Positions 45,250 to 56,346 of a DNA stretch of 64,000 bases are shown here, in pieces. The notes below the pieces were generated by a model. It worked only from the letters and a program-made list of their open reading frames with translations. It did no database searches and was not told the DNA's origin. Source of the DNA: Selaginella moellendorffii (lineage: Eukaryota > Streptophyta > Lycopodiopsida > Selaginellales > Selaginellaceae); NCBI RefSeq assembly GCF_000143415.4, contig NW_003314308.1, forward strand, positions 117,794 to 181,793. Direction: 5' to 3'. How positions within the stretch are numbered: position 1 is the first letter of the stretch; every line of letters begins with the position of its first letter. The translations under genes were made by a program, and so were the position numbers.

Positions 45250-47538
45250 TCAGAAAGCAAACTTCCGCTTCTTGTTCACACTCACCTCGTCGTACCGAAG
45301 GACGGCCTCCACAGGATCAAAATAATTAGGTTTACACACTTCACCGTCAAACTTGCACCCCTCGATGTCATTGACCATCTCGACACCCTTGGGAATCTCC
45401 ATTTCCTCTGCACATGGAACGGGTGCAGTGTACCGCAGCAACACTTTGCACTGGCGAATACCTGCATTGTTCATTCCATAAGTATGAGCAGCTATGAAAC
45501 GCATATATAACGAACCTTTCACAGCTTGTTTAGTTACCCTACGGGACTTGTCGCGGTAGCTCTGGAAGCCGAACCCGTCATAGTTCGACTCCGCCAGGAA
45601 GAAGCAGAGTACAAACACATCCGGCTTACTAGTCCCGCCATAGACATCGTTCCATGCACGAAGAGCACTGATATGTGTTTTAAGAGCTTCTGCCGATACT
45701 GGATGGCGTGGTGCTATAGTTGGTTGTGCCAGCGTCCTAGGAAGAATAGTGTAGTCCACAGCCCCATCATTCTTGATCAATGGCCTCCAAACATACTGGA
45801 TAGCATCAGCACCTGCCGTCATTCTCAATTAGCCAACCAATGTTAACTGATCTCAGCGCTAACTCACCGGCCTCCAGTAGAGCAGCTTTCAGATCTCCTT
45901 CGTAATATCGCAACAACCGCCTTGGTTCCAAATGCTCTTCTCTTTTCATGCTCTTACAGGACGAACACTGCCAAAATACTTCCAGCTCTTGCTTCTTAGT
46001 AACTCTGGTACAGCTGAAGTGGTAGCACTGTTGGCAAACATCGCATACAATCCACTTTCCTCGGTATCTTCCCCGGGAAGGATCTTCACGCGATTTACAT
46101 TTGCTACAGTGCTTATCATCGACCTACAGCAACAAGACTTACTAAATGTAAGAAACGAACAGTAAATCACCATAAGCACCACGGTATGCGTAGCTCCGCG
46201 CAGTACATAAGCAATGCAAAGCTCCTCAAAAACAAAGCCTCGAAGAACCCCATATTCAGGAATGTCCAACCAAGTCCGCATGAAGAACTCCAGGTCTATC
46301 GCTTTCATCCTCGTCAGAGCAAGAGTAAACTGGGCCTGGACTTTAACACTGCAAAAGTCAAGGTAGTACTCACGGAATGAAGAGCTCGCAGCCGGCTTCC
46401 GGAAATGTAACAGAGCCCAAGATATTTTCTGCCCTTGAGCTTTCTGTTTGAGGCACTCCAATAGCTGGCCGAGGTCCGTCCTAGACAACGAGTCTCTCAC
46501 GAATTCTTCCGGGTTCAATCTCTGGAAGTCATCAGCCCAAAGCAAGCGCACAATGCCTCCGAACCATTTGTAGTATTCTGGAGCAGCTCTGACACGCTCG
46601 AAGCCGTGCTGCACCTGTTGCTCGAGCGCCTGGATAAGTACCTTAAGATCGAAAGCTAACCCCGTTGCTGTCTCACTTTGAGTCTCGACATGTTTCTGCA
46701 GCATTTTCTCTACGCGTTCTTTCACCTCGGGAATTTTAGCCAAATCTGCACGGCCCGCAAGCATGATACTTGCTCCAAAGTCGTATTCCACGTTTGCCCA
46801 CTTCTCAAGACTGCGAAGCGTTTTCTTCAGTGTTTCCAGCTCACTCGCAAGTTTCTCGTAGTGGATCCTCCACAAGTCCACCAACGCCGCGTACTCATCT
46901 TCCTCCCACGGGTACATGTACATGACAGTCTTCTTTCGATCGGGTTTGGCAGCTTTAACGTTTTCCTCGGCTGGCGAAGCCGCAAGTAATACAACAGGTC
47001 CGATAGCACCATCTGTGGGGACTTTCTGATTTATCAGATGCCACGAGGCTTTGGCAAACGTGGCCGCGGTGAAGCTGTCGCGCTTTGCCACACGGACCGC
47101 AGTGCCTTTGAACTCCCATACGAAGCCATCAGACTCGTAGAGAATGTGCAGCTCCAGCTTGACTTTGGAATCTCTCAACTCTATAGCGGTTCTGACGATG
47201 AAGTACCAAAGGAACGCTGACTTGCCCACACCCGAATTCCCGCTTATGTGGCAAATCCAGTCGTTGGCAGAAAACCCAGACTCTGAGCAGATCTGCCAAA
47301 ATAAGGAGTCAAACATCCTCCTTACGTACAAGCTGGACAGTCTCTTGTCTGGCGAGACCGAGATGGGATTAAACATCTTGATAACCTTGCCCGCTGCAAT
47401 ATCCTCCCGCTTCAAACCCCAGACATAGCTCCACCAAGACTGTAGCGATTCCATCTCTGCGGCAAGCGCACACAAATCAGGCAACGAACATAGCCCAGCT
47501 ACACTCCACTTACCGTCTGGCCCCAACTCGGCGCTCAT
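45250..47538 (-). CDS. Crinkler/RHS-type P-loop NTPase fused to PHD finger and novel C-terminal domain
   Basis: The full gene encodes about 705-725 aa. Exon 1 (47538-46180, 453 codons) carries a P-loop at residues 100-107 (GNSGVGKS, followed by AFLWYF) and, about 100 residues later, VVLLAASPAEENV...YMYPWEEDEY, the pattern known from the NTPase module of Crinkler/retrotransposon-hot-spot proteins. The next exon (46123-45868) is a PHD finger: CSKC, CDVCQQCYHFSC, CSSC. The last part (from 45812) is an unrecognised domain of about 185 aa with YVWRPLIKNDGAVDYT and FVLCFFLAESNYDGFGFQSY, ending in a basic KKRKFAF that may act as a nuclear signal. A 54-nt stop-free stretch in it looks like an intron, which explains the length range. 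A chromatin-linked role is inferred from the PHD. The start codon faces UFL1, 226 bp away. Confidence 0.7.
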
Positions 47539-47639
47539 CCTGTGCCAACTTCAACGTTAGTTTGACCTGTTGTTAGCTTTAGGGTTTGTTATAAGACGCA
47601 TCTTTCCAGAATCTAGGGTTTAAAGAGACGATAGCGAGC

Positions 47640-47764
47640 GGAAATCCCCGATAGAAATCAAGCTAGGAATCGATCGATCGACACACAATGCGGCTGAGGT
47701 GAAGGCGTGGATCGTCTCGATCGCCCCCTCCATCGAACTGGAACAGCCCTAGAATATTTCAGCT
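47640..47764. repeat. Junction duplicate, copy 2 (5' flank of UFL1)
   Basis: This stretch contains a shortened copy of exon 1/intron 1 of the nucleotidylyltransferase gene (AATCAAGCTAGGAATCGATC, ACAATGCGGCTG, then GAGGTGAAGGCGTGGATCG). Compared with copy 1 at 35,381-35,570 it has an internal deletion. It now serves as the UFL1 promoter region, with a CCTAGAATATTTCA sequence just before the start codon. Confidence 0.8.
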
Positions 47765-50700
47765 ATGGATGCCGAGCTCCGGGAGCTGGAGCGCCTGTTC
47801 GAGGCGGCGCAGCAGGCCAAGCCGACCGCGCGGCTCTCAGAGCGCAGCGTCGTGGAGCTCGTCGTCAAGCTCCAGCAGCTGGGAATCCTCGATGCCGATC
47901 TCTTGCACACCGTCTCCGGCAAGGAGTACATCACTCAGGTATGGCTCCTCATCCAAGGATTCCTCCAATCCGGAAATATTTCGGCAGGATCGCTTGCGGC
48001 AGGAGATGGAGGCCGAGATCAATCGCCTGGGCCGTGTCTCGCTCGTGGATTTGGCGTCCTTGGTCGGCGTCGATCTCTTCCATTGCGAGCGCCAGGCCGA
48101 CCAGATCGTGAGCAGCTCGCCGGAGCTCATGCTCGTGCAAGGCGAGGTGGTCTCGACCAAGTACTGGGATAATCTCGCGGAGGAGGTGAACGAGACTTTG
48201 CAAGAGGCCAGCCAAGTCTCTCTCGGAGAGCTTGCGAGACGCTATGGTGTTGGAGCGGAGCTCTTGACTGGGATGCTCTCGTCCCGGATAGGTACCATTG
48301 TAAGAAGCGTGTTCTTGGATTTTTGGTAGAAGATCTAACGCTGGAACTTTTTTCTTTTCTTTTTTCTCGATAGATTCACGCGAAGTTGGAAGGAGGCCAA
48401 CTCTATACTCCAGCATACGTTGCTCGAGTGAAAGCCACGGTTCGCGGAGCTTTGAGAGCCATCACAGTGCCTACGTCCTTGCAAAGTGTGTGGAACCTTT
48501 TGCAAGGTTTGCTTCGAGATAGAGACGATGGTGGTAATGTCACTGGAGAGCACAGCTTGTTTCATATGGTGTTGAACGAGCTTGTCGCGGAGGAAGCGGT
48601 GAAAGGTACTCTTCGTGGATCAATCTGGACACCAGCGGTAAGAACACTCTTTTCTTTTTTCAGAGATTAACTATTCTATGGTGTCAGGTGTTCGCTCACT
48701 CGCAACGTGAAAGCGTTGAAGCATTCTATTCTCAGGTGCTCTGCTTGGTTTGTCTCTCTTTATACAAGCTTATTCATGTTTGAGTTTCAGAACTCCTACA
48801 TTACTTATGATGCTCTTCAGAAGCTTAACATCTCTCAGCCCAGGCAATACTTGCAGGTAAGTTATCTCACATGTCCTTTCGCTTATTAATTTTGCTTCAG
48901 ACTAAATATCCAGAAGGCATCGCTTTGGACAATGTATTTGTTCACAATTCCTTCATAAGTCTGCTGGATTCAGCTGCGGAAGAGTCAGTCAAAGGGGGAG
49001 GATGGTAATTCGAATTCGGCTAGGCTATGTACAAATGAAATGGTTCTTTCAGGTTGGATGCCCTTGACGTCCTTCCATCAACTTTTGGATGCTCAGATTC
49101 TGGAAAGCTGCTACTTTTGTGCCCATTCGTACAACGAGCGTTGAAGGTACATTATGACTGGCAGCCTTATTTGGAGTTTACATTGTATGTGTCGATTTAC
49201 AGGATTCAACAGCGACCCTTGTGGCCGAAACATGCATCGTCGGTACAGGCTTTGTAAAGGTCTCTAGTTAAGTGGCTGCCATCATTTTCTAACTCGATGA
49301 ATTTGGACAGGCACTGCTGGAAAAGTTTCAAAATATGTTACGAGAAATTCAAGACAAAACATTCTCGACTCTTGAAGTGAAACTCGAAGCGGAACCTGAG
49401 CCTGAGCTGGACGAGAATGAAACAAAGCCGTTTGCTTCAAGATCGAAGAAGAACGACAAGAAGCAAAAGGATAATAGTATCCGAAAGGAAGAAGAAAACG
49501 AAGAAAAGTCGGGGAAAAGTAAGAAGAAGACAGCAAGACACAAGTCAAGCAAGACTCCATCTGTCAAAGAAGCAGTGCCTTCAAAGGCGAGAAAGGGCTC
49601 TCCTGCGGACGAGATGGATCTTTTGGCTGAAGAGAAGCTATCAAAGAAAATCATCGAATGGTATCCAGACCTTGAGGCTGCCGGAACAGGTATCGTCCAT
49701 CTGTAAATCCACTTCTAACTCTGACCGAGCAACATTGTGCGCAGAGGATGGCGATACAGGTGTTCTTGCAAAATGTTTGGCTGATCAACTGCGACCACAA
49801 TTGATCTCATACATGACGTCCCTCAAGCGTGCTTATCTTGGAGCGAAAACAGAGGAGAGGAGAAAACGGATAGATGCACTGCAGCGCAAAATTGATGAGG
49901 TTGTATTTCTGTATGTTTTAGAAATTTCTGATATATCTGCAACAGGATTATGCTAATCTGCAGCTGTTCTCAAAGGCAATAGAGCTGTTTGAAGATGACA
50001 AGGGAATGGAAGTCGGTATTGCTGAGCTCTTTTATTACAGGCTAACGATGGATATTTGCAGGCTGTCTTGCACAAGCATCTGTTGCGTTCAACTGCTTCC
50101 GAAATAACGGATGTTTTCCTAGAAACACAGGTTTTACCGAAATTTAATTGAGCGCTTATGATTCTTATTGTATACATTTGCAGGCTTTGGAACATAGGAT
50201 AGAAAATGCCGAAAGTGCTGGAGCTCAACCTTGCAAGCCATTTTCGATGGCAGTGAGGATGTCCCTGGTATGATAGTCCCTGTGGTGACACTGACTCATC
50301 CTATCTTATCAGGCCAAAAATCTACCTGAACCTCTCTCCTCTGCAGCAACTGAGATGGTGGCGTCTCTGGAAGGAAAGGTGTGCTTTAATATCTAACATA
50401 TCCATATCCGCTGTCACTAACACGAGAGAAATCTTCCTAGAACATTGGAGCATTTGATTCTGCTCTTGAAGCGAGCGTCACGGAAAGGTACGCAAACTGG
50501 ACGAATTATAAATGCTAAGTGCCTTCAGTTGGGTGTTCTTGTAGTGGGCTACGTGTGAGAAAGCTTGACAAGAAGGGAGAACGATCATTGTTTTTTGCAT
50601 ATCGAAAGGTTAGCGTGCTAATTGATATGGTTGTAGCAAAATTGGCAACGAGAAGTCCTTTCTATCCAGAACCTCTCAGAACAAGTGGACCAAGAACAAG

Positions 50701-51145
50701 ATCCCATCGCTCTACTGCCAAAAGTGGTCGCGTTGCTATACGTCCAGGTGAATATTCCCACTTTCTCCAGTCCTACAGATTCTAGTGCTTACTTGAAAGG
50801 TCCACGGCCGCGCCCTCCAAGCTCCCGGTCGAGCAATGTCGTCGGCGGTGGCTCGACTAAAGGTACGGCCTTTGATGAAAAACTATGTTTCTTCGCGGCT
50901 ACATAACTCGCCGTGACTGTAGAGCGCAATCCCTGACAAGGCATTTAGTACACTGGATCAGTATCTTTCGGAAACAGTCTCGTTGCTATCCAGCAGCGCC
51001 GCTGATGTACGCTATAATCTTCCAGCTGGTCCACTTTCTCACACCGCTGTACCTGCAGGATTCCAAAAAGGCTCGTCTCGCGGAGCGCATGGATGAGCTG
51101 AGAGCATTAACTCGCACCACCAAAGACACCAAAGATAAGATATAA
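47765..51145 (+). CDS. UFL1: E3 UFM1-protein ligase 1
   Basis: UFL1 is the E3 that attaches the ubiquitin-like protein UFM1, mainly to ribosomal protein at the ER, supporting ER-phagy and ribosome quality control. About 17 exons encode roughly 800 aa. Exon 1 reads MDAELRELERLFEAAQQAKP and continues to LLHTVSGKEYITQ. Then DRLRQEMEAEINRLGRVSLV, SPELMLVQGEVVSTKYWDNL and VWNLLQGLLRDRDDGGNVTG follow. A Lys/Glu-rich linker lies at 49,430-49,600. The C-terminal part has DPIALLPKVVALLYVQ and VHGRALQAPGRAMSSAVARL, typical of plant UFL1, and ends with ARLAERMDELRALTRTTKDT and stop. A 52-nt intron (GTACGC...CTGCAG) precedes the last exon. No lesion was seen. A broken partial copy lies at 35.57-35.86 kb. 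Confidence 0.9.
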
Positions 51146-51747
51146 ATGGCGACGCTACAAAGCCTGATTTACGAGTTTTCCTTCGATCTTAAAGAAGGTA
51201 AGCTCGTTTGTTACCTGTGAGGACAAAGTAGTAGCTGTGTGATTGATTGATTTGTGGCTCTTTTAGCGCAGGCTCACAGAGAGAAGAGGAAGGAATCTAT
51301 GTCCAGTTTTTTTATCGCGTCTCCCAGAAAAACGAGCGATCAAATGCGGTCGATCGCGCTCTCGTTTTTTTCCTCCAAGCCAAGCAAGCGCCAGACCAGG
51401 AAGCTCCTCTTTGACGAATTTAATTCTCACTTGCGAGCTGGGCTGGGAAAAAAAAGAAGAAAACATCCTTGTCTCCAACCGCAATAAATGTACCAGCAAA
51501 TGAGAGATTCCGGGATTGTTTGAATCCTGACCGTCGATCTTGTGAACTCTTCTGGAACGGAATGTCGCGGCTGCCGTAAATTCCGGCGCGAAATCTCAAA
51601 TCCCGCCGTTAACATTCCATTCCAACTCTCAGAGATATAAATTTGGAATGGGGGGAAGCGTAGCGCAGTGGCAGCGAGGGCGATAGCGGCAACGATCGTT
51701 CCAAAATCTCGATCGCAGTCCAGGGTTGGAGTCTGATTGGAGAGCTC
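51146..51747. other. Intergenic region between UFL1 and the SDR gene
   Basis: About 600 bp with no supported gene. It will contain the UFL1 3' UTR and the SDR 5' UTR/promoter. Short open frames on both strands have no recognisable content. Confidence 0.4.
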
Positions 51748-53170
51748 ATGATCATGGGGCTTGTGGATCTGGTCACAGGGAGGAGGGGTCCGAGCGGCTT
51801 TGGATCCTCCTCCACTGCCGAGGATGTCACCAAGGGAATCGACGCCAGCAATCTCACTGTCCTCATCACGGGTAATGGTTTCTCGTCTGGCCAGGATGGA
51901 AATTTCCACATCCGTTGCTCCATTGCGTGCTTCTCCAGGTGGCGCTAGCGGCATTGGGGCCGAGGCATCTCGCGTTCTCGCGATGCGCGGGGCCAGGGTT
52001 GTGATCGCCGCCAGGAATCTCACCGCGGCGAGCGAGGTGAAGAATGCGATCTTGGCGGAATATCCCAAGGCCAGAATAGAATGTTTGAAGATCGATCTCA
52101 GCTCTTTGTCGTCGGTGAGGAGCTTTGCGGCGGAGTTCTTGGCCACGAAGCTCCCGCTCAACATTCTCATGTAAGTTCCTTTGTTTCGAAAATTCCTTCT
52201 TTGTTTCTTTAATATGTTTGTTCTTTTCCTCCTAGAAACAATGCGGGAATTATGATGATTCCTTACGAGCTCTCTCCCGATGGCATTGAAATGCAATTCG
52301 CTACAAACCATCTGGGTATGCGCCATGGAAATTTTCGGGAGTCTTGACTCTTTTCTTTTCATTTGTTTGTGATGTCTAGGCCATTTTCTTCTCACAAACT
52401 TGCTCCTGGACAAAATGAAGGAGACCGCCAAGGAAAGTGGCATCCAGGGAAGAATTGTCAATCTCTCCTCCATCGCGCACATCGCCTCTTACAGCGGTGG
52501 AATCCAGTTCTCACACCTTAATGACAAAGCCTGGTACACCAAACGACTCTCTTTTCTCGTGAGCTTACATTCTTCCTTTTTTCTTCCAAAAGGTACTCCG
52601 ACACTAGAGCATACAGTCAATCCAAGCTCGCGAACATCCTCCACGCCAAAGAACTGGCAATGAGATTCAAGGTATTCGTCTAATGCTTTGAAATCTCTCC
52701 CACCTTTCTCTTTCGTCAATGCTTTCTCTTTCGCTGATTAGGCCCAAGGAGTTGACATCACAGCTAACGCTGTTCATCCAGGGTTTATAATGACGCCTTT
52801 GATGCGGCACACATTCTACATAATGAGTTTGTCTCTTTAACTCGTCATTGTTTTCGGTTACTTATGGAACTTTAATCTTCATGCAGGGGTTCTCAAGTTC
52901 TTCTCCAGCTTCCTTTGGAAAAATGTGCCACAGGTAAGAAGAATTCTCCCAATTATCTGGAAGTTTATTGTGACTAATACGTGGTCGGTCTCTCAGGGCG
53001 CTGCTACGACGTGCTACGCGGCTCTGCATCCAAGCCTCAAGGACGTCACCGGACAATACTTCGTGGATTCCAACAAATCCAACTGTAGCGCCTATGGCAG
53101 AGATCCCGAGCTCGCTCACAAGCTATGGACCTTCTCCCAGGAGCTTATAGACAAGCATTCTCCGTCCTAA
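51748..53170 (+). CDS. Short-chain dehydrogenase, TIC32/retinol-dehydrogenase type
   Basis: An NADP-dependent oxidoreductase of the SDR superfamily, about 320 aa in multiple exons. The N-terminal [19 protein letters not shown] is characteristic of plant TIC32-like proteins. It is followed by the cofactor motif ([13 protein letters not shown]) split by the first intron, NNAGIM, the Ser region VNLSSIAH and the catalytic [21 protein letters not shown] follows. TIC32 proteins sit at the chloroplast inner envelope and respond to NADPH and calmodulin; related family members are cytosolic dehydrogenases, and the two cannot be told apart here. ATG 51748 is the first start; a second in-frame ATG at 51754 (MGLVDLV) is equally likely. 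Confidence 0.87.
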
Positions 53171-53300
53171 AGATAAAAGGTTGATGGTGCTAGAGAGCGA
53201 GCGAGCGAGCGAGCAAACGAGGACAACTGGACAGTGATTCGTGGATAGACTGTATTTACTCTTCTCGAAAGCTCGAGCTCGAGCTCGAGCTCGAGCTTGA
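53171..53300. repeat. Simple repeats in convergent gene gap
   Basis: Between the convergent SDR and ALDH genes are a (GAGC)n run near 53,193-53,212 and a perfect GAGCTC/CTCGAG palindromic hexamer array at about 53,266-53,297. Both are microsatellite-like. The ALDH stop codon directly follows the second. Confidence 0.8.
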
Positions 53301-55410
53301 TCAAAAGTAAGACGCGTTGCCTACATTGCGCATGACTAAAACTTTGGTTTCGAGCATGTCGTCCATCGCGTACTTGACACCCTCTCGTTGGATTCCAGAG
53401 TCTTTGATCCCACCGTATGGCTGGCTATCAACGCGCATGCTTGGCGAATCGTTGAGGCAAACTCCTCCAGCCTGTGAGGATCAAATAATCATCAAACAAT
53501 CAATCAATACTTTCTATATCTCAAACGCAAAGCTACCTCTATGTGCTCAAACGCATAGAAGGCCTTGTTTAGATCACGCGTAAAGACGCCGGCTTGGAGA
53601 CCATAATGCGTGTTGTTAGCCTCCTTCACGGCTTCCTTGAAATCACTGCGTCACCACCGTTTTAATTTAGAGAAAGAAAAAAGGAAGTAAAGAAGAACGT
53701 TGCGAGCTAAGAAACTTTGAGAGCTTACTTGTATGAGTAGAGAAGGATCACGGGACCGAAAATCTCTTCCTTCCTTGCGTCCGTGTCAAAGGGAGCGTCT
53801 TCCAGGACTGTTGGCTCCATGAAAGCTCCCCTTCGCTTACCACCAACTAGAAGTTTGGCGCCTGCCTTCACTGCCTCGTTCACGCTCTTCTCCACAGTAG
53901 CTGCCGACGACTCGGATATCATGGGCCCGATGGACGTGTCGTCTTGGCGAGGATCGCCACCTTTGAGTTTCTTAACGGCAGCGATCAATGCGTCCTTCAC
54001 CTACACAACCAGCACCAGATACGTTAGATCAAAGCTCGATTTGAGAACAAAGAATACGATAGAATTTAAAGACGGGTGTCGGATACCTCCTTGTAAAGGC
54101 CACCTCTCACGTAAAGACGCTGCATGTGAATGCACGACTGGCCGCTTTGATAGAATCCCCCATGGACCAACCTAGCGATTGTGCCTTCCAGGTCTGGAAC
54201 GAGATCTTCCACTATGCATGGAGCATTGCCTCCCAGCTCCATAACCACCTGTAAGAGGAATCAAAGAAGTTGAAGAAAGCGAAGCTCCATCTGAAGGAAG
54301 AAAGCGAAAGAAAAAATAAAAAGAAAGAGCCGACGAACCTTCTTCTTTCCGGCTCGAGCTTTCATATTCCAGCCAGCCATGCCAGAGCCTGTAAATGTGA
54401 GAAGCTTGAAGCGATCGTCGGTCGTGAAAGCATCAGCTTCGTTGCGAGTGGTAGGGAGGATGGAAAAGGCACCCTTGGGAAGACTGTCACACGATGCTAG
54501 AATCTCTCCCAGGAAAAGCGCCGAGAGTGGAGTCCGACTGCTCGGCTTTAGGACAAACGGACACCCCACAGCAATGGCCGGTGCCACCTTGTGTGCAACC
54601 AGGTTGAGCGGGAAGTTCCACGGGCTTACCATCGAAACCGGCCCAATAGGGAACTTCTTTACAATACCCTGCACCAAGCGTTCTCCTTATAACTTGCCAA
54701 TAGTTGACAAAAAAAAAGAGTAGCTTACCTCTATGCCTTTGTTGCGTGCTGAAATATCCAGTGGAAGAACTTCCCCGTAAATCCGAGTAGCTTCCTCGGC
54801 AGCTACTTCAAAAGTGTCGATGGATCGCTGAACTTCACCCCTTGCATCCTTGATCGGTTTCCCGGACTCGGTGGTTATCAGTTGAGCAATCTCCTCGGAC
54901 CTTTTTTCGAGCTCGAAAACAATCTGGCAAGCATCGAGAGTCAGTAAGTGAGAAGGAAGAACAAATGCAAGACTAAAATGGAAAGAATGTGGATGTTTTC
55001 TAATGTTTTCTCAAGCGAACAAAGAAGCAAGTATCAAGAGCAAGTGAGAAGGAAGAAAGAATGGAAAGAATGTGGATGCTTTCTAATGTTTTCTACAAAG
55101 AAATTTGGAGCTACGAGAGATGAGAGCGATGCAAAAATCCATACCTTTCTAAGCACCGCCTTGCGCTCGTAGGAAGGTAACGCCGCCATCGCCGGTGCCG
55201 CTTTCACGCATTCCTGGATCGCCTCTTCGATGTCCTCGGGAGACGCCAGCGGCACCTTGGCGGCTGGAAAGTCCCTCATCGCAAATTTTTGAGCGAAATA
55301 TTTCGATCGATCACATACATACCCGCTTGCCCGGTGTGCTTGTCGATCACATCCAGGTAATTCGCCGATTGATCCCTGGCGCAGCTCGCAATATACATGG
55401 GAAATTTCAT
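53301..55410 (-). CDS. NAD(P)-dependent aldehyde dehydrogenase
   Basis: An ALDH-superfamily enzyme of about 500 aa in seven or so exons, oxidising an aldehyde to its acid. In order: PVSMVSPWNFPLNLVAHKVA, PFVLKPSSRTPLSALFLGE, LTFTGSGMAGWNMKARAGKK, VVMELGGNAPCIVED (general-base Glu), GGFYQSGQSCIHMQRLYV (catalytic Cys), KEEIFGPVILLYSY and a C-terminal PSMRVDSQPYGGIKDSGIQR. The N-terminus (MKFPMYIASCARDQS) has no clear targeting peptide. It resembles SSADH/lactaldehyde-type ALDHs and could be the bryophyte/lycophyte ALDH21 class linked to stress tolerance; that subclass is an inference. The stop is at 53303-53301, right beside the hexamer repeat. Confidence 0.87.
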
Positions 55411-55636
55411 CCTGGATCCTGCCGATGATCGAAGACGCTAGATCGATGGATGCGAAATACCTCTCTCCAATCGAAGGAAACTCGACCTAGATAGCCAGCT
55501 GCTGGCTTAGATGGCAGCATTTCAAGCGCTCAACGTGTCCCACTCTCTCTAATAAACCCTAGAAAAGAAGATACGAATATTCGTTCAAAGAATATTCTTT
55601 TACAAAACTTTTTCATACAAGCGCGCGAGGATAATG

Positions 55637-56254
55637 CTAAGCTTGTCCCAGCCATTTTGCGCGATAGCCAGTTCCTTTGCATTGATCGCAATTCACGACC
55701 CCCTGGAAACTACCACTCGTTAGAACCGATCAAACGAGAAGAGGAAGAGATGATCGATCGATCGATCGATCGCTCGCTCACCTTTCCAGCGCAAATGTAG
55801 CAGCTAGTGTTGTGGGACGAGATCTCGCACAGGACATTGTCGCCGAGGATGAAGAAGCCCGTCCCTTTGCACCACGGGCACTCTCTCTTGCCGCAAGCTT
55901 GGCACCGAGAACAAGCCACCGGCCTGGGTTGCTGGGATCAATCGATCAAACGCGATCGCCGAAGAATCGCAAGAGGAAAGAATTGCGAAGAGGGAGAGAT
56001 TTTACCTTGGAAATCAGCCATGTCTGCTCCATTCTCTGGATAAACCCGGGCATGTCTCCCTCCTCCTCTTTGGCGCTGTCCGATGGCCCCGCGATCACGC
56101 CCGAGCTTGCTACTACGCGAATCCTGGATGAAACCACTCGATGCCTCCAGATTCTACTGCGAATCCCCAGCGCTGGAGCCGCATCGAAGCTACAGGAGCA
56201 GCCGCCACTGGGCGCCGGACCAGCGCCGACGATGATCGCTCTCGACGATTCCAT
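55637..56254 (-). CDS. DnaJ-type CxxCxGxG zinc-finger protein, probably plastid
   Basis: Three exons encode about 150 aa. After a Ser/Ala-rich N-terminal region with a possible chloroplast transit character come four CxxC pairs: CSRC and CPWCKGTGFF in exon 2, CYIC at its end, and CDQCKGTGYR in exon 3, ending in KWLGQA. This is the zinc-binding pattern of DnaJ-like thiol proteins (LQY1, BSD2, PSA2 relatives) that help assemble photosynthetic complexes. There is no J domain. The start codon is 92 bp from the start of the CLC gene on the opposite strand, so they share a promoter. Confidence 0.85.
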
Positions 56255-56346
56255 TTACCCTAGATTCTGAGCGAATATCCTTACACTTGAACATGACTCT
56301 CGTGTTCGTGGGGCCTAGGGCTCTTCCACTTCCCTGGGGTTTTCCA
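56255..56346. promoter_or_regulatory. Very short bidirectional promoter (92 bp)
   Basis: Only 92 bp separate the ATGs of the zinc-finger gene (minus) and the CLC channel gene (plus), so both 5' UTRs and any core promoter must lie in, or overlap, this gap and the coding starts. Shared control is inferred from spacing. Confidence 0.5.

Larger units (their letters stand above)
42890..46761 (-). repeat. Inverted repeat arm 2
   Basis: Reverse-complement partner of 37,828-41,475. It carries RING-finger copy 2, the same AT-rich stretch and the 3' two-thirds of the intact NTPase-PHD gene. The homology stops inside the gene's first exon, so arm 2 with its complete gene looks like the source and arm 1 like the derived copy. 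Confidence 0.92.

Noticed and set aside
51427-52482. 351-aa open frame on the minus strand
   Set aside because: Antisense to the SDR gene, whose dehydrogenase motifs are on the plus strand across introns.
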